Source: Hyphomicrobiaceae bacterium (GTDB taxonomy: Bacteria; Pseudomonadota; Alphaproteobacteria; Rhizobiales; Devosiaceae). Taken from it: 64,000 bases of DNA. A model generated the notes under the pieces. That model had not been told where the DNA came from, made no database searches, and saw only the letters and a list, made by a program, of their open reading frames with translations. A program made the translations under genes and the position numbers. The stretch is taken from contig JACKJG010000009.1 in NCBI GenBank assembly GCA_020638065.1, positions 62,001 through 126,000 of the forward strand. Direction: 5' to 3'. Shown one piece after another: positions 18,809 through 27,606 of this stretch. Position 1 is the stretch's first letter. Each line of letters opens with the position of its first letter.

Positions 18809-19657
18809 TCAGGCGACGGCCGGGAGGCTAATGCGCCCTTCGATGAAGTCCTTTTCGATTTGGAGACCGTCCCATTCGGGCAGATCGCCGGAATCGTAAA
18901 TCAGGGTATAGGGTCCGCGATAACCCGCTTCTTCGGAAATGGAGATGGAGCGGCCGAAATCGTCTTCATCAAGCTTGCCGCCGGAAAAGCCGGCCTTGGC
19001 ATGGCAGAGAATTGCCCGGCCCATGATCTGCTTCAGACCTTCATACTTGTGTGGGGCCGGCCAGTTGCCGAGATCGCCGTTGAGCCCGATCAGACCATTG
19101 GCCCGGTCGAGCAGCCAGTTTGTCTCGTCGGGGCCGGAAAGAAGCGAAAACCAGTTTTCCGTAACCAGCTTCACCGGCAGATGCTGAACCCGTTCGGCCA
19201 GGGTCACAAGGTTTCTCAGCGCCCGTTCCAGGTTTTCGCGGGTGGGGGCCTGCTTGCCGGCGATGACTCTGGCGTGGCCGGCATCGAGATAGGCGGCGCG
19301 TTCGACCCATTCCTGCATGAAGCCGATGTCGCGTTCGCCGGTCTCGGCACTGGCCGGGTCTCCGGCCTCGATCAAAAGGGTCTGCAGGCCGACGCCAGCT
19401 TGCTTGAGAGAGCTCTTGAGCTCATCGAGATAGGATTGCGACAGGCTTTCGAGGTGAAAGGAACAGATCTCGAGATTGAAGATGTTGTGCGCCCGCAGTT
19501 CGGCCGGCAGATCAAGCAGGCTGGTCTGACCGTTGCCATAGGGTGTTTCTGCCTGCACGCTTTCCATGCCGCCCGGTAGATAGTTCCAGACCGGGCCAAG
19601 TCGCCTGTGCAGCGACCAGCTTGAAACCGAAATACGTCCCTTTTGCGCAAAGCTCAT
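18809..19657 (-). CDS. sugar phosphate isomerase/epimerase-like TIM-barrel protein
   Basis: A 282-residue protein with an AP-endonuclease-2-type TIM barrel. Typical elements are RISVSSWSLHR at the first strand, NLEICSFHLESLSQSYLDELK, LLIEAGDP, VKLVTENWFSLLSGPDETNWLLD and GLNGDLGNW, with Glu, Asp and His residues suited to metal binding in the order expected for xylose-isomerase-like enzymes. The substrate is unknown. ATG 19657 is preceded by GGGGGAG; a 27-residue longer open frame has no support. It converges on RTX 3. Confidence 0.82.
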   Translation of the reverse strand: MSFAQKGRISVSSWSLHRRLGPVWNYLPGGMESVQAETPYGNGQTSLLDLPAELRAHNIFNLEICSFHLESLSQSYLDELKSSLKQAGVGLQTLLIEAGDPASAETGERDIGFMQEWVERAAYLDAGHARVIAGKQAPTRENLERALRNLVTLAERVQHLPVKLVTENWFSLLSGPDETNWLLDRANGLIGLNGDLGNWPAPHKYEGLKQIMGRAILCHAKAGFSGGKLDEDDFGRSISISEEAGYRGPYTLIYDSGDLPEWDGLQIEKDFIEGRISLPAVA

Positions 19658-19819
19658 GCTGCGCACTCCCCCGTGATTCGCCGCTGCAATGGCCGAACGC
19701 CCTGCATTCGCGGTGTGTTTGTCGTGCCGGAATCCCACCCAGCGCGCGAAGCATATGTCAAAGCCGCGCCCCGCCTCAAGCGGTGACGCGGCCCAAATTG
19801 GCAGATGCTTTTGCTTGCC

Positions 19820-20212
19820 CTAGCGGATGATCTCGAGCTTGACCGGCGCGGTGCCCGCGCCGATCATGCCGATATCCTGGGCCGCTGCGCGCGACAGGTC
19901 GATGACACGGCCATGGGCATAGGGACCGCGATCATTAATGCGGACGACGACCACCTTGCCATTGTGCAGGTTAGTGACCTTGACCCGGGTGCCGAAGGGC
20001 AGGGTCTTGTGCGCGGCGGTCAGCGCGTTCATGTTGAAGGTCTCGCCGTTCGCGGTCCTGCGGCCGTTGAAGCCCGGACCGTACCAGGAGGCGGTGCCCT
20101 GTTGATAGGTGGCGGCCAGAGCGGCAGAAGCGCCGCTGACCAGCGTGGGAACCGTTATGGGGGACACACACAGAAGTGCCGCGGCCAGCGCGGCGATCAG
20201 TTTCTTGTTCAT
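19820..20212 (-). CDS. septal ring lytic transglycosylase RlpA-like protein
   Basis: A 130-residue protein with a signal peptide (first ~34 residues, ending ASAALA) and one double-psi beta-barrel RlpA domain: [36 protein letters not shown] and [20 protein letters not shown]. These include the conserved Asp of NDRGP and the His of AAHKTLP. It lacks the C-terminal SPOR domain of classical RlpA, so septal targeting is not indicated. It is expected to act on or bind peptidoglycan in the periplasm. No lipobox cysteine is present. Confidence 0.9.
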   Translation of the reverse strand: MNKKLIAALAAALLCVSPITVPTLVSGASAALAATYQQGTASWYGPGFNGRRTANGETFNMNALTAAHKTLPFGTRVKVTNLHNGKVVVVRINDRGPYAHGRVIDLSRAAAQDIGMIGAGTAPVKLEIIR

Positions 20213-20443
20213 ACTTGGTTGCCGTATAGGTTAATCGAAGCCGCGGCTTCTATCCCTCATCGTGGCCCGAGTTTGAAAAAGCTGGGGCGAAAATGTGGCG
20301 GGGCCGACCAAATTGCCGCAGGGCGGCATCAAGCAAAACAGGTGTTGCATTTGCGAAACAGTCGGGCATGCCTGCCCTTTACATTGGGCAGCGGTCGGGA
20401 CTCTATTTGCGGCAAACAGGTATCAATCCGGAGATGAGAAAAA

Positions 20444-21415
20444 ATGGACTATGTCGCGTTCGGCAATACGGGGATCAAGGTCAGCCAATTGTGCTATGGC
20501 ACGATGAGTTTTGGCGGCGATGCGGATGAGGTCGAGTCCGGGCGGCTTTATGCGGCCTGCCGGGATGCGGGAATCAATTTCTTCGACACGGCCAATGTCT
20601 ATTCGCAGGGGCGGTCCGAAGAAATTCTGGGCAAGCTCATCAAGGGCGAGCGCGATAACCTGATCATCTCGACCAAGGGCTTCGGGCAGATGGGCGGCGA
20701 TATCAATGCCAAGGGCTCAAGCCGACGCAACATTGCACTCGCCATCGAGCAAAGCCTCAAGCGGCTCGGCACGGATCGGGTCGACGTCTATTTCATGCAT
20801 ATGTGGGACCCGGCGACGCCGCTGGAGGAGACCCTGCGGGCGCTTGAAAAGCTGGTAGCCGATGGCAAGGTTCTTTACATCGGTGCGTCCAACTACGCTG
20901 CCTGGCAAATTGCCAAGGGTCTCGGTATCTCGGCGAAGCACGATTGGCCGCGTTTCGATGTGCTCCAGCCCATGTACAATCTGGTCAAACGGCAGGCGGA
21001 GACCGAGATCCTGCCGCTGGCGGCGGCGGAGAAGCTTGCGGTCATGCCCTATTCGCCGGTGGGCGGCGGCTTGTTGAGCGGCAAATATGTGGGTGGCGCC
21101 AAGCCCGAAGGGACGCGGCTGACGGCCATGGACATGTATGCCAAGCGTTACGGCGAGGATTGGGTGCACCAGACCGCGGCCGATTACACCGCGTTTTGTC
21201 GCGAGCGGGGCCTGCATCCGGTGTCGGCGGCGGTGGCCTGGGTGATGAGGCATCCTGCCATTACATGTCCGATCATCGGGGCACGTAATGTCGATCAGCT
21301 GAAGGCTTCGCTCGATGCGGTCGATGTGCCAATGGATGCGGATCTGAGAGCGGAACTTGCCGCGCTCAGCCGGGAGCCGGCGATCGCGACCGACCGGCGC
21401 GAAGAAGCGCTCTAG
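20444..21415 (+). CDS. aldo/keto reductase
   Basis: A 323-residue NADPH-dependent oxidoreductase of the AKR superfamily. The catalytic tetrad can be seen: Asp48 and Tyr53 in FFDTANVYSQGRSEE, Lys78 in ISTKGFG and His119 in VDVYFMHMWDP. The cofactor region includes YIGASNYAAWQI and MPYSPVGGGLLSGKY. Sequence is closest to the YajO/Tas-like group; the substrate is unknown. GGAGATGAG precedes ATG 20444. Its last 4 nt overlap the stop of the convergent membrane protein. Confidence 0.92.
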   Translation: MDYVAFGNTGIKVSQLCYGTMSFGGDADEVESGRLYAACRDAGINFFDTANVYSQGRSEEILGKLIKGERDNLIISTKGFGQMGGDINAKGSSRRNIALAIEQSLKRLGTDRVDVYFMHMWDPATPLEETLRALEKLVADGKVLYIGASNYAAWQIAKGLGISAKHDWPRFDVLQPMYNLVKRQAETEILPLAAAEKLAVMPYSPVGGGLLSGKYVGGAKPEGTRLTAMDMYAKRYGEDWVHQTAADYTAFCRERGLHPVSAAVAWVMRHPAITCPIIGARNVDQLKASLDAVDVPMDADLRAELAALSREPAIATDRREEAL

Positions 21416-21834
21416 GGATTGTGACCGTTGTCCATCATGCCGCCGCCATTGAAGCTGACGTCGCGCGAGGCGGAGCGGATGGAGACCGAGAAACCGGCCA
21501 GCACGTCAACAAGTGACATCAGCATCAGGATGAAGAAGACTGATGTTGCCGTGCCGCCAACCAGCAGAAAGACCACGAGGTAGGCCACGGTCGTCAGGGT
21601 CGAGAGCATGTGGTTGATAACCGCCGAATTGGAAAAGCGGGTCGATTTGATGACCTCGACAAAAAGAAGCGCCAATCCCAGCACCAGCATCAGGTCGCCG
21701 AGGGTCATGGCGAAGGCGCCGCCCGACAGCATCGGGATGGTCAGAATGACATTGGCGAATACGGCCGGTCCAAAAATGAAATGGATGATCAGATAGATCA
21801 CGAATGGCACAGCCATCAGGGGAAGGTTTTGCAT
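21412..21834 (-). CDS. small integral membrane protein of unknown function
   Basis: A 140-residue protein with about four hydrophobic helices (near residues 7-32, 45-60, 78-97 and 98-115), for example LMAVPFVIYLIIHFIFGPAV and LVVFLLVGGTATSVFFILML. I do not recognise a named family. The C-terminus (SRDVSFNGGGMMDNGHN) is polar. AGAGGCG precedes the ATG. It follows the DUF3047 gene on the same strand with a 44-nt gap and may be co-transcribed with it. Confidence 0.7.
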   Translation of the reverse strand: MQNLPLMAVPFVIYLIIHFIFGPAVFANVILTIPMLSGGAFAMTLGDLMLVLGLALLFVEVIKSTRFSNSAVINHMLSTLTTVAYLVVFLLVGGTATSVFFILMLMSLVDVLAGFSVSIRSASRDVSFNGGGMMDNGHNP

Positions 21835-21878
21835 GATTGGCGCCTCTTGCTTGGCCGGTGGCCATGATGCGCCAAAGC

Positions 21879-22625
21879 CTAGCCCGCCGCGGCTGCGGCA
21901 ACAAGTCTGACATTGCGGAACGAGGCCTGGCTCGAACCCTTCATATTGTCGCTGTCGCAGAAAAAGCCGAGTGCGGTCAGGGTCCCGCCGGAAGTCTTCC
22001 CGGTCACCTTTTCAAACAAAGCGGCGAGGTTGGCCTGTTCGGAGAACCATTGGCCGGCATTTTCATCGTGGCCGTTGGCGACCAGATGGGTGAAGCCGTG
22101 GATGATCTTGAATTCGCCGGGCTGGAACTTGACATTGCTCCAGATGATTTCGGCAGCGCTCGATTTGCCCTCGGAATCTGCAAAGCGCAGGAAGAACCGG
22201 GCGGGGTGATCGTCGCCCTCGGGTGTGTCTTCATCGAAGCGCGCCTCGATGGGCTTGGTGACAATCCAGTCCCATTCGAGCACCGGGAAACGATCGAGAG
22301 GAATGTCGGTGTGGCGCGCCAATATCGAGCCGCCGGCTTTGGTTGTGCAGGTCAGAACCGGTCCATTTTCTTCTTCGTTCAGCGAATAATCCGTCGGTGG
22401 GATGTTAAAGAAGGTGCGTGCGCCCCAGCCCGGCGGAAGCGGGTCGAACGCCGTCACGTCATCAAAAAGCACGATCTCGCCATTCTCTGCGGCATCGGCG
22501 GCGAGGGCGGGACCGGACGAAAACGGGTCGGCGCGCCAGCGTTGCCAGATCAGGTAGCCGGCGGCCGTCAGGGCCAGGAGAAACATGATCAGCGCAAGCG
22601 GCCAAAAACGGCTCAGCATTCTCAT
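21879..22625 (-). CDS. DUF3047 domain-containing protein
   Basis: A 248-residue protein with one N-terminal hydrophobic segment (FWPLALIMFLLALTAAGYLI) that is a signal anchor, then a DUF3047 region with WGARTFFNIPPTDYSL, LEWDWIVTKPIEARFDEDTPEGDDHPARFF-type spacing and GFFCDSDNM. The conserved D-E-D-x-P-E-x-DDHPAR stretch may bind a metal or ligand; the function is uncharacterised. The start overlaps the stop of the upstream membrane protein (ATGA), so the two are translationally coupled. An upstream extension of the frame is only the shadow of that gene. Confidence 0.82.
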   Translation of the reverse strand: MRMLSRFWPLALIMFLLALTAAGYLIWQRWRADPFSSGPALAADAAENGEIVLFDDVTAFDPLPPGWGARTFFNIPPTDYSLNEEENGPVLTCTTKAGGSILARHTDIPLDRFPVLEWDWIVTKPIEARFDEDTPEGDDHPARFFLRFADSEGKSSAAEIIWSNVKFQPGEFKIIHGFTHLVANGHDENAGQWFSEQANLAALFEKVTGKTSGGTLTALGFFCDSDNMKGSSQASFRNVRLVAAAAAG

Positions 22626-23014
22626 TTTCGGCGAGGCCAGAAGCGGGCGATGATTGCCGCGAGAATGGTGGTGATTGCGCCCATGGCGACGATCCAACCG
22701 ACATACCAGAACCGCCCCGCCAGCCCGTCTCGGGCATAGGAGGCGACGAAAGCCTGCTTGCCGAAATGAAGCGACAGGATTGCGCCGATCAGGACGATGA
22801 CGGAGAGGACCAGAATCGTCGCTGACTTCAAGCCGAAGGCACGCAGGACCAGCCAGAGCACAAGTGCCGCAGGCGCACCATAGAGCCCGACCCGCACAGC
22901 CCAGAAGGGATGCGCCCCGAGCGCTTCGGGCAATCCGGCAAAGGCTGCGAGAATCACACCGATACCGGCGATCAGGATCGGGCCGAGATTTTCGGAATTG
23001 AAGAAATTTCCCAT
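22622..23014 (-). CDS. integral membrane protein of unknown function, coupled to DUF3047 gene
   Basis: A 130-residue protein with about four membrane helices (ILIAGIGVILAAFAGLP, AVRVGLYGAPAALVLWLVL, ATILVLSVIVLIGAILSL and WYVGWIVAMGAITTILAAII). No family is recognised. AAAGGG precedes ATG 23014. Its stop overlaps the start of the DUF3047 gene, which argues that the two products work together at the inner membrane. Confidence 0.72.
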   Translation of the reverse strand: MGNFFNSENLGPILIAGIGVILAAFAGLPEALGAHPFWAVRVGLYGAPAALVLWLVLRAFGLKSATILVLSVIVLIGAILSLHFGKQAFVASYARDGLAGRFWYVGWIVAMGAITTILAAIIARFWPRRK

Positions 23015-23112
23015 GGCCCTTTGCCCCAAACGAATTTGGACACGGGCATAGCGGGGCCAATCATTATGACCAAATCAACTCGGTTCACAGGCGGTTGAGA
23101 GGCTTGTGGGGA

Positions 23113-24096
23113 TCAGGCGGCGACCAAAAGGCCTTCCAGCATGCCGGTTGCCTCAAAGGTGGGCTGACCGTTTTTCTCGTAGGCGAGAATTACGGACAGC
23201 GAGAGGCCGCGTGCGAATTGCAGACCGCGTTCACGGCCCATCACCATGATGGTTGTGGCCAACCCGTCGGCGATGGCGCAGGTATCGGCGAGGACAGTGA
23301 CGCTCAGAAGGTCGTTTCTGACCGGGGTGCCCGTTTTGGGGTCCATCGTGTGGGAAACCCGGCTTTCGCCCGATTGCCTGACATGGCGATAATTGCCCGA
23401 CGTGGCGATGCCGAGGTTTGATGCCTCGATGATGAATTGGGCGCTGCGGCCGGACAGGTCCGGGCGTTCGATTCCGATCTGCCAACCATTCCCGCTCGGG
23501 CCGGGACCTGCGGCGCGCAATTCCCCATCGATGGCCACGAGGTGATTGGCGATGCCGTGGGCAAGCAGTGTCTCGGACAGGCGATCGACTCCGTAGCCCT
23601 TGGCGATGCCGCAAAGGTCGAGATCTCCGTCCGCTTGCCGGATCAACCGGCTATTGTAGGGGTCAAAGGCAAATCCACGGGCACCCGGCCGCCAATTTCC
23701 GGCGATTTCGCTGGTCCGGCGAATGTCGGTTTCCTTGCCGGACGGGCCAAACCCCCAGGCATCGACCACGGACCCCATCATCGGATCAAAGGCACCGCCG
23801 GAGACCCCGGCAAGGTCGATTACGTCGCGCATGACTGCGAACATTTCCGGCGGCAGATGGATCGCCTGGTCCTGTTCCAGACGGTTAAACCGGCAGAGTT
23901 CGGAATCGGGCTTCCAGGGCGACATTTGTGCGTCGACGCGATCGACGGCTTTTTGCAGGTCGGTCTGCAGCGCCGCGCGGTCGAAACCGGCGTGCGTAAA
24001 GAAGATGGCGGACCAGCGGGTGCCCATGGTCGGGCCGTTGAGAGCCTGACGGATTGGCGGTGTGGCAACATTTGCCTTGTGTGTATTGCCAGCCAT
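23113..24096 (-). CDS. apbE: FAD:protein FMN transferase
   Basis: A 327-residue ApbE-family enzyme that splits FAD and attaches FMN to a Ser/Thr of a target protein using Mg2+. Family motifs: PTMGTRWSAIF, the FDP-M region in GGAFDPMMGSVVDAWGFGP, DLDLCGIAKGYGVDRLSE and CAIADGLATTIMVMG. No clear N-terminal signal peptide or lipobox is visible, so whether it acts in the periplasm or cytosol is open. The gene directly abuts the PepSY flavoreductase (stop TGA, then ATG) and is the third gene of that operon, so its target should be one of these partners. Confidence 0.93.
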   Translation of the reverse strand: MAGNTHKANVATPPIRQALNGPTMGTRWSAIFFTHAGFDRAALQTDLQKAVDRVDAQMSPWKPDSELCRFNRLEQDQAIHLPPEMFAVMRDVIDLAGVSGGAFDPMMGSVVDAWGFGPSGKETDIRRTSEIAGNWRPGARGFAFDPYNSRLIRQADGDLDLCGIAKGYGVDRLSETLLAHGIANHLVAIDGELRAAGPGPSGNGWQIGIERPDLSGRSAQFIIEASNLGIATSGNYRHVRQSGESRVSHTMDPKTGTPVRNDLLSVTVLADTCAIADGLATTIMVMGRERGLQFARGLSLSVILAYEKNGQPTFEATGMLEGLLVAA

Positions 24097-26334
24097 TCAA
24101 AAAACGTCCTCGGCGTAGCGCGCGTCGTTTCGCAGCTGGTTGATGCTCTTGCCAAGGGGCGAGAGGATTTCGCTGAACGCCTGACGGACACCGCTGGCCA
24201 TGTCTTCGCCACCGCAGACCATCACCCTTGCGCCCTCTTGCAGCAGATTGGCCACGAAAATGGAATCGGCACGCAGCTTGTCCTGCACATATTCACGGGT
24301 CTGACCGCGGGAGAAGGCGATCTGCGCGCCGGTCAGCCGTCCGTCCTGACGAAAGTGCATCAGTTCGTCGCGATAAAGGAAGTCGTATTTCGGGTCGGCG
24401 CCACCCCAGAAGAGGTGAACCTCGCGGTGATTGGCGTTTGCGCGAATGAAGCCCAGGAGCGGCGCAATCCCGGAGCCGGCCCCCACCAGAATAAGCGGCT
24501 TGTCGTCCTTGGGTGCGCGAAAGCCGGTATTTTCGCGAAAGAAGGCTTCGATCCGATCGCCGGGCTTGAGCTCGGTCAGATAGGTCGAACACTGGCCGCC
24601 GGGCTGTTTGGAGACGCAGATTTCGACAAACCCGTCACTCGCAGAGGATGCCAACGAATAATAGCGGGCGAAGGCGCCGTTGGGCGGGGTAATCCCGAAG
24701 AGATCGCCAGCCTGCCAGGCTTCGGGCAGGAAGCGGGCAAGAAGACGCTGGAACGTGGTCTTGTTCTCCTCGACCGGGCGGAAGCGCAGGATGGACTTGG
24801 GACGCTGGAACTCCTGGCCAAAATCGCGGCGCGTTTCGAGCACGAATGCCTGGGTCTTGTTCTGCTCTGCGACGTGATGAAGGGTTACCGCCTCTCCGAT
24901 CACCTCCGTCAGCCCGCGGCCCCATTCTGCGAATTGCTGGATCGACTGCTTGTCGATGGTGAACAGGGGCCGGGCGCGCTTCAAGCCTGCTTCTTCGAGG
25001 GTCTGGTCGACCTTTTGGGCATAGGCGCAGTAATGCGAGAAGCTGCGGTCGCCGAAGCCGAGAACCAGATAGTCGAGCGGCTTGCGGTCATGATTGACCG
25101 GTGCGCCCTTGCCGAGGCGCGACAGGAAATTCTTGGCCGAATTGGGCGCGTCGCCGTCGCCATAGGTCGAGGTTAGGATGAAGAGCTTCTCAGCCTTGTC
25201 GTAGCGTTTGGCGAGCGCATTCATCGGGCCGACATGCACCTTGTGGCCTTCGGCCTTGAGTGCGGCATGAAGGGTCTTGGCAAAGCCCCATGTGCTGCGG
25301 CCTTCGCTGCCGACCAGAATGACGTGATCTGCACTTCTTGCCGCATCATTGCCCTTGATGCGCACGGGCATGGCACCACGCTTCCACCAGATCACCAGAC
25401 CCGCAATAACCAGCCCGATTGCCGACAGGGCGCCCGCACCCAGCAACAAAGCGTAGATCCAGGAGCTTTGACCGGTATGGAGGATGTAGAAGGTCTGATA
25501 GAGATTTTCGCTCCAGGAATTGGGCGTGAAGCTGATCATCTCGCCATTGGTCTGATCGATATAGCCCGTCCCTGACGCGGTGGTGAGCGTGAAGACGTCG
25601 GTGGCGTCACCAGCGGCGGGATAGTCGAGTTCGCGCAGGTCCTTCAGATTGACATCCTGCAGGGCGCTCAGTTCAGAAATGGCGATTGGGGTGTCGCCTG
25701 ACGATTGCGGGAAGAAAAACCCACCGCCGGCTGCGCTGTCGCCAACCAGACCGAAAAAAGTCAGGGACATGTAAAGCCCGGAAACCGCCAGGACCGAGAG
25801 GATGATGACGCTGAGGCGTCCAGTTTCGACGTGCAGGCGTTGCGACAGAGTGCCCTTGGCCTTGGCGAAGAAATGTCTGAAGCCGCCCATGCGGCGCGCG
25901 GTCAGGAAGATGCCGCCAACACTGAGAATGGCCATGGCCAATGCCGCCAGGCCGGTCAGGATGCGGCCATTGTCGCCGAGGAACAGCGAGCGATGCAATT
26001 CGGTGAAGAACTGGAAGAAAGCCGACGGGGAATAGGTGCCGAGGTTCGCGCCGGTTGCCGGATCGACATAGGAGGCCACGGGTCCATCAGCGCCGAAGGA
26101 ATAGGCAATGATCTCGCCGCTCGGCTTGCGCACGATGCGCTGAACATTGGCAATGTTGTCAGCAACCCCGGCGGCAAGACTGGCGACGTTCGCGGGTGCT
26201 GTTGCGCTTGCTGAGGCCGGTGTCGAGAAATGCGCTACCAGCGGTTCGAAACTCAGAACCAGGCCGGTGATCGCCATGAAGACGATGAGCACGGCGCTGA
26301 TGAGTGCGGGGTAGGTGTGAAACTTGCGCAACAT
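24097..26334 (-). CDS. PepSY-TM / flavodoxin / ferredoxin-NADP reductase fusion protein
   Basis: A 745-residue membrane flavoprotein. Domains in order: PepSY-associated membrane domain with helices near 11-30, 124-146, 172-197 and 293-317, carrying periplasmic loops 31-123 and 198-292 and candidate heme or flavin ligands such as His114 in TELHRSLF; flavodoxin domain about 335-480 (LTSTYGDGDAPNSA, GFGDRSFSHYC); FAD/NAD(P)H domain about 505-745 (RYYSLASS, GQCSTYL, LVGAGSGIAPLLGFI, FWGGADPKYDFLYRDEL, ending ARYAEDVF). The C-terminal half equals a sulfite-reductase/P450-reductase diflavin module. It should move electrons from cytosolic NAD(P)H through FAD and FMN to the membrane part and then to the periplasm. 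Confidence 0.9.
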   Translation of the reverse strand: MLRKFHTYPALISAVLIVFMAITGLVLSFEPLVAHFSTPASASATAPANVASLAAGVADNIANVQRIVRKPSGEIIAYSFGADGPVASYVDPATGANLGTYSPSAFFQFFTELHRSLFLGDNGRILTGLAALAMAILSVGGIFLTARRMGGFRHFFAKAKGTLSQRLHVETGRLSVIILSVLAVSGLYMSLTFFGLVGDSAAGGGFFFPQSSGDTPIAISELSALQDVNLKDLRELDYPAAGDATDVFTLTTASGTGYIDQTNGEMISFTPNSWSENLYQTFYILHTGQSSWIYALLLGAGALSAIGLVIAGLVIWWKRGAMPVRIKGNDAARSADHVILVGSEGRSTWGFAKTLHAALKAEGHKVHVGPMNALAKRYDKAEKLFILTSTYGDGDAPNSAKNFLSRLGKGAPVNHDRKPLDYLVLGFGDRSFSHYCAYAQKVDQTLEEAGLKRARPLFTIDKQSIQQFAEWGRGLTEVIGEAVTLHHVAEQNKTQAFVLETRRDFGQEFQRPKSILRFRPVEENKTTFQRLLARFLPEAWQAGDLFGITPPNGAFARYYSLASSASDGFVEICVSKQPGGQCSTYLTELKPGDRIEAFFRENTGFRAPKDDKPLILVGAGSGIAPLLGFIRANANHREVHLFWGGADPKYDFLYRDELMHFRQDGRLTGAQIAFSRGQTREYVQDKLRADSIFVANLLQEGARVMVCGGEDMASGVRQAFSEILSPLGKSINQLRNDARYAEDVF

Positions 26335-26349
26335 TTTGCTGAACCCTGA

Positions 26350-26811
26350 TCAGTACTGGACGGTGACCGAATTGACGAAGCCCTTGCCACTGCCGGTGCC
26401 GCCATTGCTCAGGGGCGCGGCCGCGTCAAAGGGATATTGACCCCAATTCTCGATGGCGGAATCGACGACCACGTAATAGCCGGCGTCGAGCATCGAATCG
26501 GCAATATTGGCGCTGACATTCAGTGTGCGGCCGCCGCCAAGGCTTGGGCCGGTCAGGCCGTCGACCCGGTCATTGGTGCCGGAAATGCCGCGGGCCCAGC
26601 CGCTGAGATGGCCCCAATAGCGGGAGCGGCTGCCGGCGACCCACAGGGTCTGTTTGTAATTGCCGGCCGAATCCACGACATAGACCGCAAGATAGGTGCC
26701 GCCGGCTCCGTAATTCTTGAGGTTGACGGATACGTTGACATTGGCAGCCATGGCCGAGCCGGGAACGATGAGGGCGGTGCTGACCAGAAGGGCGAGGGCG
26801 AGCTTTTTCAT
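26350..26811 (-). CDS. DUF2271 periplasmic protein, possible ApbE target
   Basis: A 153-residue protein with a signal peptide (MKKLALALLVSTALIVPGSA, cut after AMA) and the DUF2271 pattern: GTYLAVYVVDSAGNYKQTLW, then RSRYWGHLSGWAR. In many DUF2271 proteins the next segment is D-A-V-T/S-G-A-T, which matches the flavinylation consensus; here residues 84-90 read DGLTGPS, a degenerate version with Pro for Ala and Ser for Thr. It is first in the operon with the PepSY flavoreductase (15-nt gap) and apbE. The inferred role is a flavin-carrying periplasmic electron acceptor. A longer upstream frame is rejected because it would cross the operators and the regulator gene. Confidence 0.83.
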   Translation of the reverse strand: MKKLALALLVSTALIVPGSAMAANVNVSVNLKNYGAGGTYLAVYVVDSAGNYKQTLWVAGSRSRYWGHLSGWARGISGTNDRVDGLTGPSLGGGRTLNVSANIADSMLDAGYYVVVDSAIENWGQYPFDAAAPLSNGGTGSGKGFVNSVTVQY

Positions 26812-26859
26812 TTTGTGCAGGTTGCTCCATTGCGATTTGATGGTCGCAGAAAAACAGAC

Positions 26860-26916
26860 CAAGCTGACGGCAAGCTGAAACGGGAAAAGAAAGTTCTTCA
26901 GTTTGGTGTCAGCTTG
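26860..26916. promoter_or_regulatory. two inverted tandem-repeat sites, probable response-regulator operators
   Basis: Site A: CAAGCTGA at 26860-26867 and again at 26871-26878 (11-bp period). Site B: TCAGTTTG at 26898-26905 and TCAGCTTG at 26909-26916 (11-bp period), which is site A in inverse orientation. Direct repeats with one-helical-turn spacing are the classical sites of OmpR/PhoB-type regulators. They lie between the DUF2271 operon (minus) and the response regulator gene (plus), so one pair may serve each promoter. Confidence 0.65.
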
Positions 26917-26949
26917 CGGTGCGATATGCTCGCACCCTGAGGGGTTGAA

Positions 26950-27606
26950 ATGCGCGTATTGCTTGTCGAAGACGATATGATTTTGGGCGAAGCCATTCGC
27001 GACAGCGTGGCGGGGCACGGACACGGCGTGGATTGGGCCAAACGGCTGGATGAAGCCGGGCTCAGCATGGACACGGTGACCTATGATCTGGTTCTGCTCG
27101 ATCTGAACCTTCCCGACGGGTTCGGGATCAAGTTCCTCAAGGGACTGCGCGGCAGGGGATCGGATGTCCCGGTCATCATCATCACGGCGCAAGATCAGAT
27201 CGGTGTCCGGATCGAAGGACTTGATAGCGGCGCCGACGATTATCTGGTCAAACCCTTCGATCTTGACGAACTGGCGGCCCGGCTTGCGGCGGTGGCCCGT
27301 CGATATGCCGGCCAACCCAATCCGGAACTCGAACTGGGCGATGCACGGATCGATCTGACCCGCAAGGCAGCCCGAATGGGCGAGAAGGCGATCGAATTGA
27401 CCGCGCGCGAATGGGCGGTTCTGGAAACCTTGTTGCGGCATCGCGGGGCGATCGTTTCCAAGCCGGATATCGAAGATTCGCTTTACGCGTTCGGCGCCGA
27501 AGTCGAGAGTAATGCTGTCGAGGTCTATGTCAGCCGCCTGCGCAAGAAACTGGGTGCGAAAGTGATCGAAACGGTGCGTGGCCTCGGCTACAGGGTGGCT
27601 GCATGA
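26950..27606 (+). CDS. OmpR-family response regulator
   Basis: A 218-residue regulator with a receiver domain (acidic pair in LVEDD, phosphoacceptor Asp51 in LLDLNLP, conserved Lys101 in YLVKPFDL) and a winged-helix DNA-binding domain (IELTAREWAVLETLLRHRG ... VEVYVSRLRKKLG ... GLGYRV). Overall closest to the QseB/PmrA/TctD group. GAGGGG lies upstream of the ATG. It overlaps the histidine kinase start (ATGA) and is divergent from the DUF2271-PepSY-apbE operon, so these genes are the obvious targets through the repeats at 26860-26916. Confidence 0.94.
   Translation: MRVLLVEDDMILGEAIRDSVAGHGHGVDWAKRLDEAGLSMDTVTYDLVLLDLNLPDGFGIKFLKGLRGRGSDVPVIIITAQDQIGVRIEGLDSGADDYLVKPFDLDELAARLAAVARRYAGQPNPELELGDARIDLTRKAARMGEKAIELTAREWAVLETLLRHRGAIVSKPDIEDSLYAFGAEVESNAVEVYVSRLRKKLGAKVIETVRGLGYRVAA

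Noticed and set aside
23437..25176. Long open frame antisense to apbE and the PepSY reductase
   Set aside because: High-GC coding DNA often leaves the opposite strand open; the frame has no family motifs or ribosome site, whereas the opposite strand has complete ApbE and diflavin-reductase signatures.
26812..27441. Upstream extension of the DUF2271 gene
   Set aside because: It would cross the regulator operators and the response regulator coding region; the signal peptide begins at 26811.
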